In this document: positions 32,901 to 44,805 of the stretch, in pieces
Layout: each line of letters opens with the position of its first letter
Position numbering within the stretch: the stretch's first letter is position 1
Assembly (NCBI GenBank): GCA_023374045.1
Contig: CM041777.1
Coordinates: 90,018,300-90,082,299 of the forward strand
Direction of reading: 5' to 3'
Length of the DNA: 64,000 bases
Source: Limonium bicolor
Taxonomy: Eukaryota; Streptophyta; Magnoliopsida; Caryophyllales; Plumbaginaceae
Program-made: the position numbers and the translations under genes
Notes under the pieces: model-generated
Database searches by the model: none
What the model saw: only the letters and a program-made list of their open reading frames with translations
Told to the model about the DNA's origin: nothing

Positions 32901-35500
32901 TATCCAATCATGTGCAGGTTTTTAATGTTTTGTAGGCTTCCCTACAAGCCATATTAGTATGGTTTACAAATGTGTGTAGTTAAAGTATTTTGTCTCTATA
33001 ATTACATTGGACAAAATCTTATTTATGAAATATTTATTATAAATAAGGTGGAAACCAGTTTGAAATTTATGCATCTCACCATTCTTTGATGGTTAAAAGA
33101 AGCTAGATGGCAAAAATAAAGAAGAGAATTTTAAACATATTTTCTTTCTCAAAATCATAATATTGCAATATAAATATAGTTTATTAAGACCTTTAAAAAT
33201 TTTGTTAGCATATATATATGTGCGCCCTTTTCTCTCTTAAAAGGTGAAACTACCAGGAAAATATCTTAACAACCAGCGTTGAAAATTTTCAAAGTACGTA
33301 AAGGGTTTTCAATTTTCATAGTTTCTATGGATGGGGTAGATACTGATTTTGGGAGTTACATAGGAATGTATGCTTGTAATGTTTCTTTATGAGGGACTGT
33401 TCTGATTAAACAAACACTGAAGAAGGTGCTTCGCCATATGGTCCATGATTGCGAGCTGCGGGATATAGAATTTTGAACAAAGTTTGGTTGCGATTCTCAT
33501 GTGTTTGGAGATGAATGTTCATCTAATGCACTTAGTATCTACATCATTTTTTTTTGATAAACAAGTTAGACAGGGATTTTGTTTGGGTGGGTGGGATGGT
33601 GGAACTTGACAAGTACAATATTCAATCTTGTGCAGGTTTTTAATGTTTTGTAGGCTTCTCTACAAGCCATATTAGTATGGTTTACAAATGTGTGTAGTTA
33701 AAGTATTTTGTCTTTATAATTACATTGGACAAAATCTATTTATGAAATATTTATTATAAATAAGGTGGAAACCAGTTTGAAATTTATGCATCTCACCATT
33801 CTTTGATGGTTAAAAGAAGCTAGATGGCAAAAATAAAGAAGAGAATTTTAAACATATTTTCTTTCTCAAAATCACAATATTGCAATATAAATATAGTTTA
33901 TTAAGACCTTTAAAAATTTTGTTAACATATATATGTGCGCCATTTTCTCTCTTAAAAGGTGAAACTACGAGGAAAATATCTTAACAACCAGCGCTGAAAA
34001 TTTTCAAAGTACGTAAAGAGTTTTCAATTTTCATAGTTTCTATGGATGAGTGGATACTAATTTTGAGATTTACATAGGAATGTATGCTTGTAATGTCTCT
34101 TTATGAGGGACTGTTCTGATTAAACAAACACTGAAGAAGGTGCTTCGCCATATGGTCCATGATTGCGAGCTGCGGGATATTGAATTTTGAACAAAGTTTG
34201 GTTGCGATTCTCATGTGTTTGGAGATGAATGTTCATCTAATGCACTTAGTATCTACATCATTTTTTTGATAAACAAGTCAGACAGGGATTTTGTTTTGGT
34301 GGGTGGGATGGTGGAACTTGACAAATACAATATCCAATCTTTTGCAGGTTTTTAATGTTTTGTAGGCTTCTCTACAAGCCATATTAGTATGGTTTACAAA
34401 TGTGTGTAGTTAAAGTATTTTGTCTCTATAATTACATTGGACAAAATCTTATTTATGAAATATTTATTATAAATAAGGTGGAAACCAGTTTGAAATTTAT
34501 GCATCTCACCATTCTTTGATGGTTAAAAGAAGCTAGATGGCAAAAATAAAGAAGAGAATTTTAAACATATTTTCTTTCTCAAAATCACAATATTGCAATA
34601 TAAATATAGTTTATTAAGACCTTTAAAAATTTTGTTAACATATATACGTGCGCCCTTTTCTCTCTTAAAAGGTGAAACTACGAGGAAAATATCTTAACAA
34701 CCAGCGCTGAAAATTTTCAAAGTACGTAAAGGGTCAATTTTCATAGCTTTTATGGATGGGTGGATACTGATTTTCAGAGTTACATAGGAATGTATGCTTG
34801 TAATGTTTCTTTATGAGGGACTGTTCTGATTAAACAAACACTGAAGAAGGTGCTTTGTCATATGGTCCATGATTGCGAGCTGCGGGATATAGAATTTTGA
34901 ACAAAGTTTGGTTGCGATTCTCATGTGTTTGGAGTTGAATGTTCATCTAATGCACTTAGTATCTACATCATTTTTTTGATAAACAAGTTAGACAGGGATT
35001 TTGTTTTGGTGGGTGGGATGGTGGAACTTGACAAGTACAATATCCAATCTTGTGCAGGTTTTTAATGTGTTTGTTGGCTTCTCTACAAGCCATATTAGTA
35101 TGGTTTACAAATGTGTGTAGTTAAAGTATTTTGTCTCTATAATTACATTGGACAAAATCTTATTTATGAAATATTTATTATAAATAAGGTGGAAACCAGT
35201 TTGAAATTTATGCATCTCACCATTCTTTGATGGTTAAAATAAGTTAGATGACAAAAATAAAGAAGAGAATTTTAAACATATTTTCTTTCTCAAAATCACA
35301 ATATTGCAATATAAATATAGTTTATTAAGACCTTTAAAAATTTTGTTAACATATATAAGTGCACCCTTTTCTCTCTTAAAAGGTGAAACTACCAAAAAAA
35401 ATACCTTAACAACCCAGACTGAAAATTTTCAAAAAGTATCTTAACAACCAGGCTCAAAATTTTCAAATTACGTACAGGTTTTCAATTTTCATTTCTTTTC
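29935..35500. repeat. Tandem array, ~7 copies of a ~713-bp unit
   Basis: Units begin at GTTAACATATATATGTGCGC: 29935, 31067, 31781, 32493, 33204, 33921, 34634, and a partial degenerate one from 35345. Successive full units are 711-717 bp and appear about 95% or more alike by eye. Copy 1 is separated from copy 2 by a foldback MITE. Each unit has a stretch with few stops (GWVDTDFESYIGMYACNVSL, LIKQTLKKVLRHMVHDCEL, FGCDSHVFGDECSS) interrupted by conserved stops, suggesting a decayed gene fragment later amplified. I do not recognise the family. The array ends ~280 bp before the UXS start codon. Confidence 0.92.
30650..31061. mobile_element. Mutator-type foldback MITE inside the tandem array
   Basis: The ends GGGAAAATTCACGATATACC and GGTATCTCGTGAATTTTCCC are inverted repeats. 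The flanks TTTTTGTTA (30641-30649) and ATTTTGTTA (31062-31070) are a 9-bp duplication with one mismatch, the size made by Mutator-like transposases. The core, with its TGTGGGACCCAATGAA inverted repeats, is shared with 52342-52884. Confidence 0.75.
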
Positions 35501-35782
35501 TGTTTCTTTCTTCTGTGTTTTTTTTTCTGTTTCCTTTTAATCAGCTTTTGTTTTTGTTCCTTTTTTTCTTCCACCCAAAATCACTTTTAAACAGAAAATA
35601 AAAGAAAAGTTATATGGTATGATTGAGATCGGCTTACAAAACCACTGCTATTAAAAAGGGTACCTCCCCTTTCAAACACATCTCGTTCTCGTCCCCCTCC
35701 CTCGTTCTGATCCCCCCCGCAGAGAGGAAGAAGTCACCTTGTAGTTGGCAGAGAAAGACAACAAGAAGAAAGGGGGAAGAGC
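35501..35782 (+). promoter_or_regulatory. UXS promoter-proximal region and 5' leader
   Basis: It consists of the end of the degenerate repeat copy, T-rich DNA and then a CT-rich leader (about 35665-35712) leading into the ATG in a good context (GAGCATGGG). CT-rich leaders are common at plant promoters. No convincing TATA box position can be fixed (CTATTAAAAAGG at ~35647 is a candidate). Confidence 0.4.
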
Positions 35783-38700
35783 ATGGGATCAGGGCTGATC
35801 TTCCGGGGCCACGACGACGATGACTCGCAGACATCGACCGACACCTACTCACCAAAGCCCCGGAAACAGTGGCACGCTCTGATGCGTCCAATTCGCTACC
35901 TTCTCCGGGAGCAGCGTCTCCTCTTCATCCTCGTCGGCATTGCCATCGCCACCGTCTTCTTCAGCTTCTTCCCATCTTCCTCCACTTCCTCCACTTCCTC
36001 CTCTTCAATCTACCATCCCGATCATGACACCTCCTTATTCGACCACAAATCCTTAACTGGAGACTCGCTCCTTGCTGAATCGACCCGCACAGGTACCCGG
36101 TTCCCGTTCCGGGGATCAGTGAGTGGTAAGGTGCCGCTAGGATTGAAGCGGAAGGGGTTGCGGATTGTTGTTACTGGCGGGGCGGGATTCGTCGGTTCAC
36201 ATCTGGTGGATCGGTTGATTGAGAGAGGTGATAGTGTGATCGTGGTGGATAATTTCTTCACCGGGAGAAAGGATAACTTGGTCCATCACTTTGGAAACCC
36301 TAATTTCGAGTTAATCCGGCATGATGTTGTTGAGCCCTTGCTGCTTGAGGTTGACCAGATCTATCACCTCGCTTGCCCTGCTTCCCCGGTTCATTACAAG
36401 TTCAACCCTGTGAAAACTATCATATCCTTTTCCACTTCTCATTTCTTCTCATATCTGAGACTTATCATTATGATTACTGATTTTATTGTATGAGGTCATG
36501 CTTTACTGTTTTCTGCATTCTTCCATTGTTGGTATTAAAGCTTGCTAGGTGGTCTGAGCCGTTCTAAATCAATACTACGGATGGTAAAATCGTAAATAGA
36601 CCTTTGAGGTGGTGCTCTACCTTGGTAGATCCTTCAATTTGGTTTTATAACTTAGTGGTTGCATTTTTTTTTTGATAATTAGTATTTGCTTTATTCAGAT
36701 AAAAGAAACGTACAAACTACAAATTATGGGAGTGGGAGGCACTTTGGTTGCTCACTTAGCGGTTGCTTGCATCTAAGCAAGCCAATTGATTACCAAAGAT
36801 TTGGTGGCTAGTTATCCATAGAAAAAAGATGAATCATTACGGTGGATTATGATGAGATCACTGTATGGTAAAATTATTAGCGATTTATAAATGATTCTAT
36901 TACTATGTTTTGATGTGTCTCTCACCGTTCAAACAAAAATGATGGGTCAATGTCAATGATGGTAGCAGTAATGTTTTTCTTTCCTGTTTTTGAATCCTGT
37001 CTTCCTGATATTTTCATTGAGCGACCTTAACGATGACTTTTTCACAAGACAAATGTGGTAGGGACGCTGAACATGCTGGGATTGGCGAAAAGGGTAGGTG
37101 CGAGGTTCTTGCTTACTAGCACCAGCGAGGTATATGGTGACCCACTTGAGCACCCTCAGAAGGAGACTTACTGGGGCAATGTTAATCCCATCGGTAAACA
37201 TTTCCTTTTATCATCTAAGGTGCTTTCGTCTACATTCTTTTTTGTATTTCTACATGACACTCCCTCACCTACCAACCCACCCACGTCCCCGTTCCCAAAT
37301 TGAACATGTGAGATACGCATTTTCGAAACAAAGCGCAATACTTGGTGTTAATAGAGGGGAAATATTGAAAATGGTGCAAAAGGAACAGAAGGCAGATGTT
37401 GAATGCGACTTGTTACCAATTTCGTCCGACCCTGTTGCAGTTTTCATTTATTAGAGAGCTTTTCTGTAAACGTGGGAGGTGGTCCTTCACCAATGAGCAC
37501 TTTTGGTTTGTAGGCCCTGATTTGGTCAGATCTTCGACCGGGTCGAGCCAGTCTTGCAATTTCCAGATCTCCTTCTTTTGCGGAGCATAGATATATATTA
37601 ACCTTATTTTTACATTTCAGAAGAAAGTACTTGTTTATTTTTCTTCCGAAAAGATGCTTTAATTTTACTTTGCATTGTTCGGAAGTTATGGTTCTTTTAG
37701 GCAACTGGGAGCAGAAATTTAGGATCTGTTGCTATATAGCTAATTGAGCGAGCGAAATGAGTGCAAGTGACTATGGAGGGTGAACCTCAGCATCAGGAGA
37801 AAGGATCCGACTTTGTGTAACTTTTTTCTACTAACATTAATGGGAATAGAAACCTTTGCTTGCGTGAATCCTTTCCCATCCCCAGTCGTTGATCAATTTA
37901 AAATTGGTGGTTGTTGACAGGTGTCAGAAGTTGTTATGACGAGGGAAAACGTACCGCTGAAACTTTGGCAATGGACTACCACAGAGGTGCCGGTGTTGAG
38001 GTCGGTGCCGGCTATTTTAAGTTCCTTATGGCATTTACTTATTCGAGGGTGTGATTGGACTTAGTACAATTCACATGCTACTTATTCCATATAATTTAGA
38101 AGCTCTTGGGTTCTCAGTTTTGAAATATTGCAACTTGTTAGGTACGTATTGCTAGGATATTCAATACCTATGGGCCCCGGATGTGTATTGATGATGGTCG
38201 TGTTGTTAGTAACTTTGTTGCCCAGGTGATTGAAATATGTTGTCTGTTTTCTTCCCCTTTATCCTTTACTTGTGGCATTGCATTGTTCGTAGTATCTGAT
38301 TTGGTGAAATGATGTAGGCATTGAGGAAGGAGCCGATGACTGTCTATGGTGATGGGAAGCAGACAAGGAGTTTCCAGTTCGTTTCTGATCTGGTAAGGAG
38401 TCATTTTCTTAACATTACCAGTAATTCAAACATGCTACGCATTTTCTTTTCTTTGTTTAAAGGTCGTTTAAGCCCTTGTCATCATTAGTAGGATATTCTG
38501 GTACTACAATATGACGTTTATCCTGATAGGACAGGAGGCAAACTTTGGAAGCATTTACCCATATAGTATTTCCTAGTAGTTGGCATATTGTTTCCCACGT
38601 ATTCTTTCTGACCGCAACTTGTTAACAACTGGAGCCCACCATGTCAAAATAAGGCATATGATACGAACTTGTTAGTCCCTGTGGAACAACACGCTTTTTT

Positions 38701-39467
38701 TTTTTTACTAAATAACAATGAATCAATGTCGCATTACTTCTGTGACATAGAAGTTGAGGAAAGGTTGAGTTTCCTTTTCTAGGGTTTATATTTCTTGAGA
38801 TGGCATTTTCTTCGATACGGGTGCTGTCTAATCCTATTGGTTGTTGAGATGCTGCATTGTTTGGTGCACGGTTTTAACTAGCAATTACAACAAACTCAAT
38901 TGCGATTAGCTCTTCCCAGGTCTAGTAGTGATATGATAGTTGCAATATGCCTTTGATTTGAACACCTTTCTGTGAATTGAAGTGTCTTTTAATTGTGATT
39001 GACCTTTCTCATGAAATTTATATATTTCAGGTTGAAGGTCTGATGCGCCTAATGGAAGGAGAACATGTGGGCCCGTTTAACCTAGGAAATCCTGGTGAAT
39101 TCACTATGCTGGAACTTGCCAAGGTACTACAGTCTACAGATACTATTGAATTCTAAATAAAGGATAATCTTTTATTTCTTTTCCCTTTCACGTCAATAAA
39201 GCTAATGAAAGTTCAATTGATCGCATCCTTTGTGCCATAACGCAGGTTGTCCAAGAGACGATCGATCCAAATGCTAAGATAGAGCACAGGCCAAACACAG
39301 CAGATGACCCACACAAAAGGAAGCCAGATATCTCTAAGGCAAAGGAATTACTCGGTTGGGAGCCAAAGATCCCTCTTCGTCAAGGGCTTCCAATGATGGT
39401 TTCAGATTTCAGGCAGCGCATTTTTGGTGACCAGAAAAAACCAACCTCCACAAATACTGCACTCTGA
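35783..39467 (+). CDS. UXS: UDP-glucuronate decarboxylase (UDP-xylose synthase), membrane type, 7 exons
   Basis: Converts UDP-glucuronate to UDP-xylose for xylan, xyloglucan and pectin, using bound NAD+. Exons: 35783-36421, 37046-37193, 37921-38000, 38142-38225, 38318-38392, 39031-39123 and 39246-39467. The total is 1341 bp, 446 residues. Intron phases fit throughout, and the length matches Arabidopsis UXS2/UXS4-type proteins. A short acidic cytosolic tail and one transmembrane segment (about residues 46-63, [18 protein letters not shown]) predict a Golgi type II membrane protein. A Ser/Thr-rich stem follows, then the extended-SDR domain: NAD+ motif [10 protein letters not shown] (132-141), TSTSE (237-241) and catalytic YxxxK with Tyr268 and Lys272 (YDEGK). 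NTYGPRM and [11 protein letters not shown] follow, all family hallmarks. Intron 1 is AT-AC (U12 type), the rest GT-AG. No damage seen. Confidence 0.96.
36422..37045 (+). other. U12-type AT-AC intron (UXS intron 1, 624 nt)
   Basis: The 5' splice site is ATC|ATATCCTTTT, an exact match to the U12 AT-AC consensus ATATCCTT. The 3' end is TTTTTCAC|AAGACA. A branch-site match CCTTAAC lies at 37025-37031, ~15 nt before the 3' splice site. This boundary keeps the invariant protein stretch VKTI|KTNVVGT in frame, whereas no GT-AG pair at these positions does. Confidence 0.92.
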
Positions 39468-40498
39468 GTGGTTTACTCTGATAGAGGAAGAAAGTGGTCA
39501 GGAACAGTAAAAAGAACAACATTTATCAAGGGGGGATTCATCATCGTCAGAGTTGCACCCTTTCCTGGGTATCCTTCAGTTGCTCTCTTCTCTGTATAGC
39601 AATAGCATCATCAACCACACAGTGAGAGGCCACTTTGCTGATTTCTCTTAATTTTTTTCATCTCCCAATCAGGACACAGAGATATACATAGAGGCAGAAA
39701 TACTTTATCTCCCATTTTAAGTTGTACTCGTTTTTCCTATGTTTCTTTTGTCCTGTTCTATTTGGCAGTTTAGCACGAGTGTATGACAATTACAGTATGT
39801 AGTTACTTGAGCACACTTAGCTTTGGGTGTTGCACAAGTAATCTAGTCTTTTTAGCATCGACATGTTTTTCTTTTCTTTTCTGCGTAGATTTGGTTTCCG
39901 AGTTTTTGTGGTGGCGAAGCTTGTTTTGTGCAGATGACAAATTGGCAGCGTCACATAGAGTCATAGACCAATATTATACTTCTGAATATATATATAAGCG
40001 TGCTAAAATCAATAAAGCCGATAGACTTGGGATGAATGGAAATAACAAATCCAGTTAAGTCTTCCTTGTACAATGTACATGTAGGTAGGCATATCATGGT
40101 AAAGAAATTTTTTTCAGTATAAAAAAGAGTCGGATGAAGGCAATCAAGATGTGTGTAAGAATTTGTCTAACAAATTATATATCTTCCTATTCCTGTGAAA
40201 TCTTAGGTTGTGTTTGGATAGAATTTTGAACATGAAAGTGAGTGTCTGAAAATGAATGGTTATTACTTCACAATGGATTGTTGAAGCAAACTTTTCAATT
40301 AATGAAGTGAACTTTGAAAGCTTACGTAAACATTAAATTTATAGAAGTAGCCTTTCGAAAATTTGAAGTAAACATCTAAGGGCATCCAGATTCCAGCCAC
40401 CAACAAATATTAGTTAAGAAACCCTCTCACATCCTCTCTCCTCCACCTCATCATTTTCTTTTTTCTTTTTTAACATTATGAGTGGAATCCACACCATT
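39468..40498 (+). other. UXS 3' UTR and downstream intergenic
   Basis: T-rich sequence after the stop. Possible polyadenylation signals include the AATAAAG at ~40011. The frame at 39783-40058 lies in the probable 3' UTR or downstream and has no protein features. No other gene before the CACTA element. Confidence 0.5.
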
Positions 40499-40810
40499 CA
40501 CTACTAGAAAACAACCTATTTGCTACGGAATTAGCGACGGACCAAAATCCGTCGCTAAATAGCGACGGAATAGCGACGGCGTAGTGACGGACAGTTTTAG
40601 CGACGGAATGGCGACGAATTAGCGACGGAACAATGGCGGGGCGAGTGGCGCGCAAATTTCCCCAAATTAGCGACGGAATTAGCGACGGAAAAGTCCGTCG
40701 CTAATTACTTCTGAAAACCACACGCTCCCACTAATTTAAACGACGCCGTTTCACTTATATTTTAGCGACGGATTTGCGACGGTCTGAGTCCGTCGCTAAT
40801 TCGCTTAGAT
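40499..40810. repeat. Left subterminal repeat region of the CACTA element
   Basis: Some 15 copies of the core GCGACGG or CCGTCGC in both orientations, frequently as TTAGCGACGGAATTAGCGAC. Such motifs are the binding sites of the TNPA-type protein in En/Spm. Confidence 0.8.
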
Positions 40811-42140
40811 TAATCAGACGCGATCTTCTTCTTCTTCTTCCCTGCGCGCATATCTTTCTCCTCCTCTCCTCTCCCTCTCTCCTCTCTCTCTGCGCGCACC
40901 AGACTACCATTCCGGCCAGATTCAGGCTCCGTCGCCGCCATTAGCTAGTTTTCCGGCCACCGAAACGTCCCAGACAACCTCTGCATACTCCTACAACTTC
41001 ACTGCGGCAAATTTGGTTAGTTTCAGCCAATTCTTGGGTTACGAAAATTGTGTTAAAAATTTGTAAATTTGTGGGTTATTGTTTGTTAATTGGTGCTATG
41101 AACTGGTGGTTATTGGTGTGTTGGTTTGTGAGTATTATAGTTGCTAATTTTGCATTTTTGTTTAATTTTTCACTAATTTTAGTGTTACATATAATATAAC
41201 CGAAAATGGCATGGGTATATCAAAATTCAGTGTTGTGTGCTTGCAAAATTGTGTTGTTAGAACTAATTAATGATTATATAGTTTGTATTAGTTAATTTCA
41301 GTTGTCAATTCTTACTTTTATGGATAGTTTTACAAATTTTAGTTCCAAATGGCATGGGTATATCAAAAATTGTTAGTATACAAATTTGTTGATGTTGTTT
41401 GGTAATTATGAATGTTAGTTGTGATTTTTTTATTGTAGTAGACCTAGGGTTATAATATTGTGAAACCGAAAATTGATTTGGGGAAATAACATATTGAGAA
41501 TGTTTCGAACTGAAATTTATAAGTTAAGTGACAGTTCGTGATTTTAACTTGATTTTATATTAGAAATATACATAATTTAACTGTATATTTTTTAATATAT
41601 ATTGTTTCTTATTAAATAATTCAGTTGATAATTTAATTGTATAATTAAGTTGATAAAATCAATTAAGTTAATATATATTTAAACTTGATTTTATATTAGG
41701 ATATATTATTTCTTATTTAATATATATAGTACGTACTAGGTAAAAATAAAGTATAATATGATATTTGTTTGAACTTAAATATCCATTGCTTGTTAGTTAC
41801 TTTTGTGTGTGGTTTTGTTAGTTACTTAATTTGCGTCGATGAATCAAGTGGTTGGATCTGTTGTATGCTGTTGTAGATATTGTGTGGACAATCTGTTGGT
41901 TTTGTTGATAACTGTTGGTATTTGTGAATCGTCCTTGTGGGATGCTTAGAAATAAGCGGAAAAGTAAAAAAATAGGGGACACTATGTCGATTTTTTTTTA
42001 AATTTTATTAGTTTGAACTAAAGTAGTGTTGATAATCACCGTATTTTATATTTCGGTTGGTCTCCTCCCTCAGGCGTAGTCGCATGGCACGGCACCACCA
42101 CCACCACCGCACACACGGACACCACCACCATCTCTTCTTT

Positions 42141-42171
<31 letters not shown>

Positions 42172-42261
42172 TTCTTTTTCTTTTTGTCTTTCTCCAGTCC
42201 AGTTCGTTCTTCGATTGATAAATGTGAATCGTCATCAACCCGATAGGTATGAGACCTCGTC
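40811..42261. other. CACTA 5' untranslated region, no gene
   Basis: A CT-rich leader (about 40840-40910) is followed by AT-rich, intron-like sequence. At 42100-42190 there are CCA- and TCT/CTT-rich microsatellites that generate spurious minus-strand Lys/Glu-rich frames. Confidence 0.5.
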
Positions 42262-42318
42262 ATCACCTCCCGACTTCTCAGCTTTGGTAACTGGTGGTGC
42301 TTCTGGAATTGGGAAAGT
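42262..42318 (+). pseudogene. Captured exon fragment of a short-chain dehydrogenase
   Basis: TTCTCAGCTTTGGTAACTGG… translates to FSALVTGGASGIGK, the N-terminal NAD(P)-binding strand and TGGxxGIG loop of classical short-chain dehydrogenases/reductases. It stops right after this motif and is unrelated to transposase. It therefore looks like a captured host exon. Too short to name the donor gene. Confidence 0.6.
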
Positions 42319-42438
42319 TATGATAATTTAACTCTATAATTTAAGTTGATAATTTAACTGTATAATTTCTAAATTAGTGTTTTATTAGTATTACTAAAGT
42401 AGTGTTTTATTAGTATTAACTAAAGTAGTGTTTGATTA

Positions 42439-44688
42439 GTATATGTATGAGACCCGATAGGGTGTGGATGTATGTTGAGAGAACCTTTGAGAGGGATAAT
42501 CTCTACCCAATGGCTGAGGAAGATGGAAGAGTTTGTCTCATTCGCACTACAACACCCTTAATGTATGGAAAACGGTAAAATTTAGTGTCCTTGCGACATG
42601 AAAAGGTGCAGAAACAGACAGTACCTCGACCTGCTGTCGTTAAGCTCCATTTAGCTAAGAAAGGTTTTATGTATGGTTACTTTGATTGGATATTTCATGG
42701 GGAAGATAACACACCTATACAATTAATCTCACTACGAGTACCACAGCGCCACGTGAGGTACAAATGTTGAAATGATGGAGCATGATTGCTCATGCTGTTG
42801 GTGATGTTCCAGAAGAATTAGGGGATACATCTACTTTAATGCCGGAGGTTGAGGAGGAACTAGAGGATGCTCCCAATCCAGAAGCTAAGAAATTCTTTGA
42901 GTTAATGGAATCTTCTAGAAGAAAGTTATTCAATGGCACTCATAGCGTGTTATCTATCACAGCTGAATTGATGTCTATTAAGAATGACTACCAAGCACCC
43001 CAGGGATTGATTGATCGAGTCTGCAAAACTTACCACGATCTTTGTCCTGAGAACAATGACATTCCAAACAACTTTTATGAAGCAAATAAAATCATGCGTG
43101 GTCTAGGTTTACCCTATGAAGAAATTGATTGTTGTTCGGATCATTGTTGATTTTTTGGGGAGAAGATAAAAATCTTGAAGTTTATAAGTTTTGTGCTGCC
43201 CTAGATACAAGCCCGTCAAAGAGGGTGCAAAGAGGAGGAAAAGTAAAGTACCGTACAAGAAGATGCAGTATTTTCCCCTCATTCCAAGGCTGAAGAGGCT
43301 ATACGCTTCTCCTGCAACGGCTACAGATATGAGATGGCACGCTGAGCACAAGATGGAAGATGACAATATGTGTCATCCATCTGACTCAAAAGCTTGGAAG
43401 CACTTTGACAAAATTCATACTGATTTTGCTTTGGATTCTAGAAATGTCATACTTGGGTTATGCACTGATGGTTTTCAACCATTTACAGCCTCTGGAAGAC
43501 AATACGCTTGCTGGCCAGTTGTTCTTACACCTTACAATTTACCGCCTGGGATGTGTATGAAAGATGAGTTCTTCTTTCTTACAATTCTTGTTCCTGGGCC
43601 TAAAAATCCTAAAGGAAAAATTGATGTGTTTTTGCAGCCTCTCATAGCTGAGTTACAGAGTTGTGGGCAGGAGTCACAACATATGATGTGTCTAAGAAGA
43701 AAAATTTTGAAATGCGAGCGGCGTTGATTTGGACTATAAATGACTTTCCAGCAACGCAATGTTATCAGGTTGGAGAACTGCTGGTCGACTGGCGTGCCCC
43801 CATTGTGCTACAGATAGTGATGCATTCACACTACGTTTGTAGCAAGAAACAGTCTTGGTACGACAACTCCAGAAAATTTCTTCCTGCAGATCACAAGTTT
43901 TGTGCTGATAAAAAATCATTTCGGAAAGGCATAAAGACCAAATTTGCCCCACCTTTTAAAACTGGTGATCAAATACTGACAGAGCTAACCGATTGGGCTT
44001 AATGACATTATTGACTACATCATTATATACATGATTATGCACATTGACACTAACTTGTTATGTTACAGTCAAATGTTGTTTCCACACCGAACAAATTTGT
44101 TTGTAGTTTGGCACAAGGTCCATTGAACATGGAAGTTTCCTACTCGGGTTTCTATGTAAATGGATACAAATTTCATTCAGATCTTATTCACAAGAATGAA
44201 CAACATATAACTGTGGTGTTTGCATTTCTGGGACAAACTATGCTGATTCGGAGTATGATTATTATGGGGTGCTGAAGGAGATTATTGAACTAGAGTATCC
44301 CGCTTTGCCGGTCAAGAAAGTTGTAGTGTTTAATTGTCACTGGTTTGATCCGGAAAAGAGAGGAGTACAAATACATCCTCGGTATAAACTGGTTGACATT
44401 AATCATACAAGTAAGTTTAACAAGTACGAGCCATTTGTGCTAGCTAATCAAGCTGTTCAGGTGTATTATTGCTCATACCCGTCGAAGAAGAGAGATAAGA
44501 AAGACTGGTGGGTTGTGTCAAAGGTGAAAGCGCGAAGTGGTTTGGACATGCCAGACTCTTCAACAAATGAGGAACAGGTTCAGCCACTGCAAGAGGAAAC
44601 CGTTGATCATATGGTGTTATCACCTGTAGTCGATGACGATGAAACTTTAGTTTTAGTGGACATACCAGATGACAACATTGATGAATAA
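42439..44688 (+). pseudogene. CACTA TNP2 transposase gene, decayed and internally deleted
   Basis: Segments in order: a Transpos_assoc-like start (MRPDRVWMY, then HLAKKGFMYGY at 42640); the N-terminal helical region with ENNDIPNNFYEANKIMRGLG (42782-43150); the Tnp2 core with FPLIPRLKRLYASPATATDM (43260), HPSDSKAWKHF and LGLCTDGFQPF (43191-43727); and KKQSWYDNSRKFLPADHKF. It then jumps to the C-terminal DUF4216-like domain (VVVFNCHWFDPEKRGVQ, EPFVLANQAVQVYY, 44269-44688). Frame changes occur near 43150, 43670 and 43790. The sequence between ~44000 and ~44060, which should encode the rest of the catalytic domain, is missing. It cannot make a full transposase. Confidence 0.85.
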
Positions 44689-44805
44689 ATTGACACTAGA
44701 CAACAACTACGATGTATGAGAACATATAATTATGACTTGTCCATTTTTTATAATATTATTTGATTACATCTTATAAATCTATACGCTTGTTTTTTTGTTC
44801 ACAGT

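Noticed and set aside
29935..35345. Possible gene family in tandem
   Set aside because: Every unit has stops at the same positions in the quasi-coding stretch, so no unit encodes an intact protein.
36422..36493. Extension of UXS exon 1 to the stop at 36493
   Set aside because: The residues after VKTI do not match the family. The conserved protein resumes at 37046 with KTNVVGT, so this is intron.
42008..42266. Minus-strand Lys/Glu/Arg-rich frames
   Set aside because: Translations of TCT/CTT and CCA microsatellites in the CACTA leader.
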